In this document: one piece after another, positions 8,640-16,368 of the stretch
Numbering within the stretch: position 1 is the stretch's first letter
Layout: every line of letters begins with the position of its first letter
From: Lachnospiraceae bacterium
GTDB taxonomy: Bacteria > Bacillota > Clostridia > Lachnospirales > Lachnospiraceae
Direction of reading: 5' to 3'
Length of the DNA: 64,000 bases
Assembly (NCBI GenBank): GCA_009911035.1
Contig: QXWO01000012.1
Coordinates: 1 to 64,000, forward strand
Notes under the pieces: model-generated
What the model saw: only the letters and a program-made list of their open reading frames with translations
Told to the model about the DNA's origin: nothing
Database searches by the model: none
Made by a program: the position numbers and the translations under genes

Positions 8640-9830
8640 ATGGAAAGAAAAGTTGGAACTGTATCAAGAGGAATCCGCTGCCCGATTATCCGAAAAGGGG
8701 ATGATTTGGTAAAAATCGTTACAGAAAGTGTATTGGAAGCGGCGCAGAGTGAAGGATTTGAAATCCGCGACAGGGATGTCATTGCTGTTACAGAGTCCGT
8801 GGTGGCAAGAGCACAGGGGAACTATGCATCCGTGGAAGCAATTGCAGAGGATGTGCGGGCGAAATTGGGAGGGGAGACGATTGGCGTCATTTTCCCTATT
8901 TTATCCAGAAACCGTTTTGCAATCTGCTTAAGGGGGATCGCAAGGGGAGCAAAAAAAGTAGTGCTGATGTTAAGCTACCCAAGTGATGAAGTAGGGAACG
9001 AGCTGGTTTCCTTTGACCAGTTGGACGAAGCAGGAATCAATCCCTACAGCGACGTGCTGTCACTTGAGAAATACCGTGAACTTTTTGGAGAAAATAAACA
9101 TCCTTTTACAGGAGTGGATTATGTATCGTATTATGGGGAACTGATCAAAGAGGCAGGTGCGGAAGTGGAAATCATATTTGCCAATGACTGCCGCAGTATC
9201 CTTTCTTATACAAAAAAAGTGTTAAACTGTGATATACACACAAGACAGCGCACCAAGAGACTTTTAAAGGCAGCAGGTGCAGAAGTGGTGATGGGGATGG
9301 ACGATATTCTCACCAGCCCGGTAAATGGAAGCGGATGCAATGAAAAGTATGGCCTCCTTGGCTCCAATAAATCCACAGAGGATACTATCAAATTATTCCC
9401 CAGAGAATGTACGGATCTGGTAATGGACATCCAGAAAGAAGTTCTGGAAAGAACCGGAAAGCAGGTAGAAGTCATGGTTTACGGGGACGGCGCTTTTAAG
9501 GACCCGGTAGGGAAAATATGGGAACTGGCAGACCCCTGCGTATCTCCGGCCAGCACCCCCGGCCTTGAGGGAACACCCAATGAAGTGAAGCTGAAATATC
9601 TGGCGGACAATGATTTTAAAGATTTGTCCGGCGAAGCTTTGAAAGAAGCGATTTCCAACCGTATCAGGGAAAAGAAAGACAATCTGGTAGGAGACATGGC
9701 TTCTCAGGGCACCACACCCAGAAGGCTTACCGATTTGATTGGCTCCCTGTGTGATCTGACTAGCGGCTCTGGGGATAAGGGAACGCCTGTTATTCTAATC
9801 CAGGGTTACTTTGACAATTACGTAAGCTGA
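8640..9830 (+). CDS. CofE-like (coenzyme F420-0:L-glutamate ligase family) protein
   Basis: A 396-residue protein whose N-terminal 250 residues match the F420-0:glutamate ligase family: GIRCPII near the start, then the DRDVIAVTESVVARAQG block. Classical CofE adds glutamate to F420-0, but clostridia are not known to make F420, and no other F420 gene is nearby. The protein is also longer than archaeal CofE by a C-terminal segment rich in Asp and Gly (about 280-396). The real substrate is therefore unknown; a gamma-glutamyl or amide ligase is plausible. Its stop overlaps the start of the following ATPase gene, suggesting a functional pair. Confidence 0.75.
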   Translation: MERKVGTVSRGIRCPIIRKGDDLVKIVTESVLEAAQSEGFEIRDRDVIAVTESVVARAQGNYASVEAIAEDVRAKLGGETIGVIFPILSRNRFAICLRGIARGAKKVVLMLSYPSDEVGNELVSFDQLDEAGINPYSDVLSLEKYRELFGENKHPFTGVDYVSYYGELIKEAGAEVEIIFANDCRSILSYTKKVLNCDIHTRQRTKRLLKAAGAEVVMGMDDILTSPVNGSGCNEKYGLLGSNKSTEDTIKLFPRECTDLVMDIQKEVLERTGKQVEVMVYGDGAFKDPVGKIWELADPCVSPASTPGLEGTPNEVKLKYLADNDFKDLSGEALKEAISNRIREKKDNLVGDMASQGTTPRRLTDLIGSLCDLTSGSGDKGTPVILIQGYFDNYVS

Positions 9831-10687
9831 TGGTTTACCTGTCAACTTTTAACTTCCCTCATGTGGAGCTGGAATATGATTTTATTATGGGACAGAAGCG
9901 GACCTGCTACGATACCTACTATCCGTTTCAGGTATTGTCGAAGCACAATCTGCTAAGACTGGATTTTGAACCTGTGACCATATTATATGGAGGAAACGGC
10001 TCCGGTAAGACCACAGCGCTGAACGTTATTGCAGAAAAGACCGGGCTTTTGCGGGATACGCTCTATAACCGTTCCAACTTTTTTGAAGACTACACAAAGA
10101 TGTGCAGCTATGAGGAAGAACTGAAAATTCCCGAGGGAAGCCGGATCATTACCAGCGATGATGTGTTTGACTTTATGCTGGATTTAAGAAGCATAAATGA
10201 TGGGATCAGCCGCAAGCGGGATGAACTTCTGGAAGAATACCTGGACATTAAATACTCAAATTTCCGGGTAAAGTCTCTGGAAGATTTTGACCATCTGAAA
10301 AAAGTGGTTTCATCAAGACGGAATACCCAGTCCGGATATATCCGCAAGAACATAAAGGACAATGTGAGGGAACACTCCAACGGCGAAAGTGCCTATCTTT
10401 ACTTTGCGGATAAGATCAGGGAAAATTGTCTTTACCTGCTGGATGAGCCGGAAAACAGCCTGTCCCCGGAAAAGCAGCAGGAACTGCTTAAATTTCTGGA
10501 AGATTCTGCGCGGTTTTTCGGCTGCCAGTTCGTGATAGCAACCCATTCACCGTTCCTGCTCTCCATGAAAGGGGCGAAAATCTATGACATGGATGAGGAA
10601 ACAGTGGATGTGAAACTCTGGAGCGAGCTGAAAAACGTCCGGGCTTATTATGAATTCTTTAAAAAGCATGAGAGGGAATTCGGGTGA
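9830..10687 (+). CDS. SMC/OLD-like ATP-binding protein
   Basis: A 285-residue soluble ATPase with Walker A GGNGSGKTT (about residue 55), a short helical insert, an NGES signature-like motif, Walker B CLYLLDEPENSLSP and an ATHSPF switch histidine. This is the compact AAA_21/OLD layout rather than that of a transporter, and no permease is nearby. The TGATG overlap with the CofE-like gene implies co-translation. Its role is unknown; sensing, DNA repair or regulation of the partner ligase are all possible. Confidence 0.8.
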   Translation: MVYLSTFNFPHVELEYDFIMGQKRTCYDTYYPFQVLSKHNLLRLDFEPVTILYGGNGSGKTTALNVIAEKTGLLRDTLYNRSNFFEDYTKMCSYEEELKIPEGSRIITSDDVFDFMLDLRSINDGISRKRDELLEEYLDIKYSNFRVKSLEDFDHLKKVVSSRRNTQSGYIRKNIKDNVREHSNGESAYLYFADKIRENCLYLLDEPENSLSPEKQQELLKFLEDSARFFGCQFVIATHSPFLLSMKGAKIYDMDEETVDVKLWSELKNVRAYYEFFKKHEREFG

Positions 10688-10716
10688 TTTTGTAATTGCA
10701 TACAGAAACAGATGAT

Positions 10717-10752
10717 AAAAGAGGTGCGGAAAATAATTTCCTGTACCTCTTT
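10717..10752 (+). terminator. Weak hairpin after the ligase-ATPase operon
   Basis: AAAGAGGT near 10718 pairs with ACCTCTTT at 10745-10752, extended by wobble pairs. Only a short T-rich end is present, so termination efficiency is doubtful. Confidence 0.35.
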
Positions 10753-10863
10753 ACATATATATAATACCACAAAACCGCGAAAATTCAAGCCTTGTAAGGA
10801 ATGAGGGCAGGGGATACTGCCTAAGATTATTTATGCATTTTGTGATTCTGCCTATATTATATT

Positions 10864-10992
10864 ATGCAGGAAAACTATTGTGAAAGTCTGGCACGCCTTG
10901 AGGAGATTTTTTATCTGTTTAAAAATGAGATGCTGGATGAAATCACGGATGATGAACTTCTGGAATTTAGTCCGGCAAAGTGTCCTGGATGA
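10864..10992 (+). CDS. Possible 42-residue small protein
   Basis: A short frame in the 529-base gap before the mgl operon. The product is acidic and helical (ESLARLEEIFYLFKNEML and then DEITDDELLEF), more protein-like than random intergenic sequence. No ribosome binding site is visible. It may be a gene remnant, and I do not recognise it. Confidence 0.2.
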   Translation: MQENYCESLARLEEIFYLFKNEMLDEITDDELLEFSPAKCPG

Positions 10993-11097
10993 TTGATATT
11001 CCGGCCATTTTTGGGAATATTGCCACCTAAAGTAATTTATTAATTGTTTAGATTTTAAAATAATATAAAAAATTTATATAAATTGGACAAATTCTTA

Positions 11098-11126
11098 TTG
11101 AAAGCTGTAAGGATTTTATGTATAAT
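11098..11126 (+). promoter_or_regulatory. Sigma-A promoter of the mgl operon
   Basis: TTGAAA (11098-11103) and a perfect TATAAT (11121-11126) are separated by exactly 17 bases, in an AT-rich upstream region. This places the transcript start near 11133, about 85 bases before the mglB start. Confidence 0.75.
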
Positions 11127-11138
11127 GTGTTTGTGAGT

Positions 11139-11169
11139 GGTCATAATGCACAAATAAGTTTTTATGACC
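11139..11169. promoter_or_regulatory. Candidate operator in the mgl leader
   Basis: A perfect 8-bp inverted repeat, GGTCATAA at 11139-11146 and TTATGACC at 11162-11169, has a 15-base spacer and starts just after the predicted transcript start. A repressor bound here would block the mgl promoter. No repressor gene lies beside the operon, so the regulator is unknown. Confidence 0.4.
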
Positions 11170-11216
11170 AGAATAAAAAAGCTCGGAACAGAGCAAATCA
11201 AAGGGAGGATCTAAAA

Positions 11217-12404
11217 ATGAAGAAAAAAATTGCGTTATTTTTAGTTGCTGCAATGACAGTTGCCAGCCTGGCAGCTTGCGGTAACAGCGCAGAACCGGCT
11301 GCAGCACCGGCAGAGGAAGAAGCGGCAGCACCCGAACAGGAGGAAGCAGCTCCGGCAGAAACCGAAGCAGAAGCAGAAGCACCGGCAGAGGGAGAAGCGG
11401 CAGCACCCGCAGATGCTGGATCAGTAGCAGTGTTCTACTATACTTATGGTGATACCTATATCTCCAGCGTGCGTGCAGCACTTGATGCAACTTTTGACGC
11501 AGCAGGCGTTGCTTATCAGGATTATGACAGCAACAACAGCCAGACAACCCAGACAGAACAGATTGACACAGCAATTGCCCAGGGAGCAAAAGTTCTGGTA
11601 GTAAACCAGGTAGATACAGGTTCCGATGATACTACAAAGAACATCATCGAAAAAGCGACTGCAGCCAATATCCCGGTTATCTTCTTTAACCGTTCCGTTG
11701 GTGAAGAAGTTGTAAGTGCTTATGACAAAGCTGTATTCGTAGGTACTGACTACGAAATGGCAGGCCATATGCAGGGTGAAATGATTGGTAATTATCTGGT
11801 TGAAAATTACGACACAATCGACTTAAACGGCGACGGCGTAATTTCTTATGTAATGTTCAAAGGACAGGAAGGCAATGCAGAAGCTGATGCACGTACACAG
11901 TATGGTGTAGAGGATGCAGACGCTATCCTTACCGCAGCAGGCAAGGAAGCTCTTTCTTTCTATGACAGCAACAACAGCAACAAGTATCTGGTAGACCAGG
12001 GTGGTGCATGGTCCGCAGCAGCAGCTACAGACTATCTCCAGACAGCTCTTTCCCAGTACAGCGAAGCAAACAGCAACATGATTGAGCTCGTTATCGCAAA
12101 TAACGATGAAATGGCAATCGGTGCTGTTACAGCTCTCCAGAATGCAGGTTACAACTTAGAAGACGGCAGTGCTACAGTAATTCCTGTATTTGGTGTAGAC
12201 GCTACAGACGCTGCAAAAGAAGCAATCGGTAAGGGAACCATGATTGGTACCATCAAGCAGGATGCAGAAGGTATGGCAAACACTATTGCTCAGATTACCC
12301 AGAACTTCCAGAGCGGAGCAGACAAATTCGCAGATGTTGATGCAGCAAACGTTGTAGGAACATGGCGTGTAAATATTCCTTATGCTACTTACACAGGTGA
12401 ATGA
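11217..12404 (+). CDS. mglB: Galactose/methyl-galactoside ABC transporter substrate-binding lipoprotein
   Basis: A 395-residue precursor with a lipoprotein signal peptide ending in LAACG, then an Ala/Glu/Pro-rich linker of about 45 residues. A periplasmic-binding-protein type 1 domain follows, as in MglB (EQIDTAIAQGAKVLVVNQVD, IPVIFFNR, IANNDEMAIGAV). It should be anchored outside the membrane and deliver galactose, glucose or a related sugar to MglA/MglC. ATG 11217 is chosen because AAGGGAGGA precedes it and the signal peptide begins there; an upstream in-frame extension is not credible. A strong promoter and leader operator precede it. Confidence 0.9.
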   Translation: MKKKIALFLVAAMTVASLAACGNSAEPAAAPAEEEAAAPEQEEAAPAETEAEAEAPAEGEAAAPADAGSVAVFYYTYGDTYISSVRAALDATFDAAGVAYQDYDSNNSQTTQTEQIDTAIAQGAKVLVVNQVDTGSDDTTKNIIEKATAANIPVIFFNRSVGEEVVSAYDKAVFVGTDYEMAGHMQGEMIGNYLVENYDTIDLNGDGVISYVMFKGQEGNAEADARTQYGVEDADAILTAAGKEALSFYDSNNSNKYLVDQGGAWSAAAATDYLQTALSQYSEANSNMIELVIANNDEMAIGAVTALQNAGYNLEDGSATVIPVFGVDATDAAKEAIGKGTMIGTIKQDAEGMANTIAQITQNFQSGADKFADVDAANVVGTWRVNIPYATYTGE

Positions 12405-12440
12405 GGAACAGAATCTTCCGACTAAAAGGCAGAAATTTTG

Positions 12441-12497
12441 TGGCCGCATGATTTATATGCGGCCATAGAAAAAGAGTCCGGCTTGCCGGACTCTTTT
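12441..12497 (+). terminator. Tandem hairpins between mglB and mglA
   Basis: Two stems follow the mglB stop: 12441-12449 with 12457-12465 (9 bp), then 12470-12482 with 12485-12497 (up to 13 bp, ending in TTTT). The second has terminator form but lies inside the operon. It probably ends or protects most transcripts so that the binding protein is made in excess of the ATPase and permease. Confidence 0.65.
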
Positions 12498-12534
12498 ATA
12501 CATAAAAAAGTTTTTAAAACGGGGGTGAGATGAT

Positions 12535-14061
12535 TTGGAAAAACAGACAGTACCGTCTGAAAACAAAAATGTACTTCTGAGGATGGAAGGCATCTGCAAA
12601 GAATTTCCTGGTGTAAAGGCGCTTGATAACGTAAATCTTACCGTAAAAGCAGGTACTGTACATGCACTGATGGGAGAAAACGGCGCTGGTAAGTCCACAC
12701 TGATGAAATGTCTGTTTGGCGTGTACAACAAAAACAGCGGCCATATCTACTTAGAAGGAAAGGAAATTAATTTTAAGACATCCAAAGAGGCATTAGAGAA
12801 TGGCGTTGCCATGGTGCATCAGGAGCTGAACCAGGCATTGAAGCGTAATGTGATGGATAATATGTGGCTGGGACGTTTTCCAAAGATTTCAAAGTGGTGT
12901 CCGCTGACTAGCGAGAAGAAAATGTATGACGCCACAATGAAAGTTTTTGAGGAACTGGACGTCCATGTGGATCCCAAAACGGTTATGAGCCGGATGCCGG
13001 TATCCCAGCGCCAGATGGTAGAAATTGCAAAAGCAGTATCATTCCATTCTAAGGTAATTGTTTTTGATGAACCCACATCTTCACTGACGGAGGAAGAAGT
13101 GGATCATCTGTTCCGGATCATCAATATGCTCCGGGACCGCGGATGCGGCATTATCTATATTTCCCATAAGATGGAAGAGATTTTGCGGATATCCGATGAA
13201 GTTACCATCATGCGTGACGGACAGTGGGTTGCCACCCGTCCTGCAAAGGAACTGACTATGAATGAGATTATCCGTCTGATGGTGGGACGTGAACTGACAA
13301 ACCGTTATCCGGAAAAGGATAATAAAGTTGGCGAACCTATTTTGCAGGTGAAGAATCTGACCGCACAGTATTCCCTGCTGAAAGATGTTTCCTTTGAAGC
13401 AAAAGCAGGAGAAGTACTTGGCGTAGCAGGTCTTGACGGCTCCGGGCGTACAGAACTTCTGGAAAACATTTTTGGAATCGCCACGAGAAAAGAAGGCGAG
13501 ATTTATCTGCACGGCAAGCGGGTCATGAACCGGAATGCCAGGGAATCTCTGGCAAATAAATTTGCAATGCTGACAGAAGAACGCCGTGCTACAGGTATTT
13601 TCGGGATTCGTGATATTCAGGCGAATACAACCATATCCAGCCTGCCCAAATATAAAAAGGGGCCGTTCCTTAGTGATAAGCTTATGAGTGAGTCAACAGA
13701 GTGGGGTATCAATGCCATGCGGACAAAGACTCCCAGCCAGAAAACACAGATCCGGTCACTTTCCGGCGGTAATCAGCAGAAGGTTATTTTAGCCAGATGG
13801 CTGCTTACGTCCCCGGAGGTGCTTCTTCTGGATGAACCTACAAGGGGTATCGATGTAGGGGCCAAGTATGAGATATATCAGCTCATTCTGGATCTGGCGA
13901 AACAGGGGAAAACGATTATTATGGTTTCTTCGGAAATGCCGGAACTATTAGGGGTATGTGACAGAATCCTTGTAATGTCCGGCGGACGTCTGTCGGGAGA
14001 AGTGGATGCGAAGGAAACATCACAGGAAGATATCATGACACTGGCTACAAAATATGCTTAA
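12535..14061 (+). CDS. mglA: Galactose/methyl-galactoside ABC transporter ATPase
   Basis: A 508-residue double ATPase of the carbohydrate-uptake-2 group. The first nucleotide-binding domain has Walker [10 protein letters not shown] and a signature replaced by [13 protein letters not shown], as is normal in this group, with Walker [12 protein letters not shown]. The second has the degenerate P-loop [18 protein letters not shown] and [11 protein letters not shown]. The start is TTG 12535, eight to fourteen bases after GGGGGTGA. It works with MglB and MglC at the inner face of the membrane. Confidence 0.9.
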   Translation: MEKQTVPSENKNVLLRMEGICKEFPGVKALDNVNLTVKAGTVHALMGENGAGKSTLMKCLFGVYNKNSGHIYLEGKEINFKTSKEALENGVAMVHQELNQALKRNVMDNMWLGRFPKISKWCPLTSEKKMYDATMKVFEELDVHVDPKTVMSRMPVSQRQMVEIAKAVSFHSKVIVFDEPTSSLTEEEVDHLFRIINMLRDRGCGIIYISHKMEEILRISDEVTIMRDGQWVATRPAKELTMNEIIRLMVGRELTNRYPEKDNKVGEPILQVKNLTAQYSLLKDVSFEAKAGEVLGVAGLDGSGRTELLENIFGIATRKEGEIYLHGKRVMNRNARESLANKFAMLTEERRATGIFGIRDIQANTTISSLPKYKKGPFLSDKLMSESTEWGINAMRTKTPSQKTQIRSLSGGNQQKVILARWLLTSPEVLLLDEPTRGIDVGAKYEIYQLILDLAKQGKTIIMVSSEMPELLGVCDRILVMSGGRLSGEVDAKETSQEDIMTLATKYA

Positions 14062-14074
14062 GGAGGGAGAAAGT

Positions 14075-15148
14075 GTGGCTGAAAACAAAATTAAAGCAAA
14101 GGAACAGGCTTTCAAGGAGCTTTCCTCGAAAGACAAAACAAAGAAAATAACCGATTTACTGCTGAATAATGCGATGTATATCATCATTATACTGGCAGTC
14201 ATTTACATATCCATTAAGGTACCTGCATTTTTAAAACTTCCTTCTATTGTGAACGTTATTTCACTGACAGCGGCAAAGCTGCCCATAGCGCTCGGCATAG
14301 GCGGTTGTATTGTGTTAACAGGTACGGATATTTCTGCCGGACGTGTAGTTGGTCTGACAGCCTGTATTTCAGCATCCTTGCTGACAACAACATTTAAGGT
14401 ATTCCCGGATATGACCAGCGCTCCGCCGATTATCGTGGTATTGCTTACGATTATCGTGGCAGGCGGACTTGTAGGATTTGTAAACGGATTCAGTGTGGCA
14501 AAGTTTAAACTGCATCCATTTATCGTAACATTGTCCACACAGCTTATCGTATACGGTATCATTCTTATGTACTTAATGAGAGGTACAAACAACGGCCAGA
14601 CACTCAGCGGTCTGACAGACGGATACCGCTCCCTGATCACAGGTACCCTGTTCAGTATTCCTACGGCAACAGGCAGTGTGGCAGTTCCTAAGTATGTTCT
14701 TTACAGTATTTTGCTGGTAATCCTTATGTGGGTCATCTGGAACAAGACTACATTTGGTAAAAACATGTTTGCGGTAGGTTCCAATGAGGAAGCGGCGAAC
14801 GTATCTGGTGTTAATGTATCAAAAACAATTATCATGGTATTTGTTCTGGCCGGTATGATGTATGCTGTTACCGGATTCCTGGATGGCGCACGTATCGCTT
14901 CCGCCAATGCCAATACCGGTCTGAACTACGAGTGTGATGCGATTGCAGCCTGCGTTATCGGCGGCGTATCCTTTGTAGGCGGTATCGGAAGAATCAGCGG
15001 AATTGTAGTAGGCGTTCTGCTGCTTCAGATTATCTTTACAGGCCTGAACTTTTTAGCTGTTGATGCAAACATGCTGTATATCATCAAAGGTTTGATTATT
15101 CTGATTGCCTGTGCAATTGATATGCGGAAATATCTTGTAAAGAAATAA
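14075..15148 (+). CDS. mglC: Galactose/methyl-galactoside ABC transporter permease
   Basis: A 357-residue membrane protein with eight to ten hydrophobic segments and the BPD_transp_2 features of MglC/RbsC (GTDISAGRVVGLTA near the N-terminus, FAVGSNEEAANVSGV). GTG 14075 is chosen because AAGGAGGG lies seven bases upstream, within the end of mglA; an ATG at 14054 would start inside mglA without a binding site. It forms the channel with MglA. Confidence 0.9.
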   Translation: MAENKIKAKEQAFKELSSKDKTKKITDLLLNNAMYIIIILAVIYISIKVPAFLKLPSIVNVISLTAAKLPIALGIGGCIVLTGTDISAGRVVGLTACISASLLTTTFKVFPDMTSAPPIIVVLLTIIVAGGLVGFVNGFSVAKFKLHPFIVTLSTQLIVYGIILMYLMRGTNNGQTLSGLTDGYRSLITGTLFSIPTATGSVAVPKYVLYSILLVILMWVIWNKTTFGKNMFAVGSNEEAANVSGVNVSKTIIMVFVLAGMMYAVTGFLDGARIASANANTGLNYECDAIAACVIGGVSFVGGIGRISGIVVGVLLLQIIFTGLNFLAVDANMLYIIKGLIILIACAIDMRKYLVKK

Positions 15149-15178
15149 GATTATTGCAGAGGTGCAATGGAGGGAACA

Positions 15179-15544
15179 ATGGAAGAACCAAAGCAGGAGA
15201 CGACTCCGCAGCTACGGGGGCTTTACAGTAAAGTAAAAATATCTGTCAGGTCACTGAATATTATTATTGTAGTACTGGTTGCCTTACTGGTTGCCTGTAT
15301 GGCCTACGGCATAGCAAAAGGAGGTTTCCGTGTTTCCTTTGATACGCAGGGGGGGACAGTTGTAGAATCCCAGGTAAGAATGCATGGGGAACTGCTGGAA
15401 AAAATGGAGCCCCCAACAAGAGAAGGATTTGAGTTCGACGGCTGGTATCTGGACCCGGGGGGAACAGTGCCGTGGGATACAGATACGGATACAGTGACAG
15501 AATCTATGACACTGTATGCAAAGTGGAAAGAAAAAAATGGATAG
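15179..15544 (+). CDS. Single-pass membrane protein with one InlB B-repeat
   Basis: About 121 residues. A polar N-terminus is followed by one strong membrane segment (near residues 28-50), then a single Listeria-Bacteroides (InlB B-type, Flg_new) repeat: FDTQGG, then PTREGFEFDGWY, then LYAKWK. Such repeats normally occur in long surface proteins; a lone repeat on a membrane anchor is unusual. It lies 18-30 bases after mglC and before the operon terminator, so it is co-transcribed with the sugar importer. ATG 15167 is an alternative start; 15179 has the stronger GGAGGG site, though spacing is short. Function unknown. Confidence 0.75.
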   Translation: MEEPKQETTPQLRGLYSKVKISVRSLNIIIVVLVALLVACMAYGIAKGGFRVSFDTQGGTVVESQVRMHGELLEKMEPPTREGFEFDGWYLDPGGTVPWDTDTDTVTESMTLYAKWKEKNG

Positions 15545-15581
15545 CATTTCCCGCATACTATCCGTCGTTAAGTAAAAATAT

Positions 15582-15625
15582 CAGCAGAGTATGGCGTTTT
15601 ATAGGGCGTCTACTCTGCTGTTTTT
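15582..15625 (+). terminator. Terminator of the mgl operon
   Basis: A perfect 10-bp repeat (15582-15591 and 15611-15620), extended inward by near-complementary bases, is followed directly by five T. Confidence 0.85.
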
Positions 15626-15701
15626 ATATTGTCTTATTGCCCCAGATTCAGGTTATATAGCAGAATTAAGTAAGTATCCATAATTAATTCAAAATGGACA
15701 C

Positions 15702-15730
15702 TTGCTTATATTCCATAAGTAGAATATAAT
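15702..15730 (+). promoter_or_regulatory. Promoter of the padR operon with internal palindrome
   Basis: TTGCTT (15702-15707) and TATAAT (15725-15730) are spaced by 17 bases. The spacer carries ATATTC at 15708 and GAATAT at 15722, an inverted repeat lying between the two promoter boxes. That is where a PadR repressor would be expected to bind for autoregulation. Confidence 0.6.
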
Positions 15731-15789
15731 CAATAATATATAATGATTAGCCCATGGATGATGGACCAGATGGAAAAAGGTATATTGTT

Positions 15790-16329
15790 ATGTTGAAACA
15801 CGGAATTTTAGGACTGCTGAATTATCATGATATGACGGGATATGAGATTATGGAGGTGTTCAGGGATTCGTTACAGTTTTTCTGGAATGCCCAAACCAGC
15901 CAGATTTACCGGGAACTGCAGGGATTGGAGCAGAAAGGGTGGGTAACGAAGACAGTGGTGCCCCAGATGGGAAAGCCGGACAAGAATGTCTATTCGGTCA
16001 ATGAATCGGGCAGGGAGGAGCTTCTAAAGTGGCTGGCTGATGACAGACTGAATATAAGCGCCAAAGTTCCGGTGCTGATGAAGGTCTTTTTTATGGGGGA
16101 GAGGGACAAGGAAGAAAATCTTGCCTATTTCAAAAGGCTTAAGAAGGAATGTGAGGAATTTCAAAAGCGCCTTGGGGATGCTCCGCATTATATTGACGAA
16201 TACAGCAGGTTTGCAGGGGATAAGGAGAAGCCTCTTTATTGGCAGATGACAGTGGATTTTGGGTACAGGAGTATGCAGACTTATATTGACTGGGCTCAGA
16301 GTTGTATTGAAAAGCTTGAGGGTATGTGA
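15790..16329 (+). CDS. PadR-family transcriptional regulator
   Basis: A 179-residue regulator. The N-terminal winged helix (residues 1-80) begins HGILGLLNYHDMTGYEI and has the PadR recognition region SQIYRELQGLEQKGWV. The C-terminal region (90-175) matches the Vir_C2-type dimerisation domain. ATG 15790 is preferred because PadR proteins begin at this point and AAAAAGG lies upstream; an in-frame ATG at 15754 would add 12 polar residues. It sits 39 bases before the flavoprotein-fusion gene and probably regulates it and itself. Confidence 0.85.
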   Translation: MLKHGILGLLNYHDMTGYEIMEVFRDSLQFFWNAQTSQIYRELQGLEQKGWVTKTVVPQMGKPDKNVYSVNESGREELLKWLADDRLNISAKVPVLMKVFFMGERDKEENLAYFKRLKKECEEFQKRLGDAPHYIDEYSRFAGDKEKPLYWQMTVDFGYRSMQTYIDWAQSCIEKLEGM

Positions 16330-16368
16330 AAGTGTTTGTGCAAAAACCGTTATAAGATGGAGGTTAGG

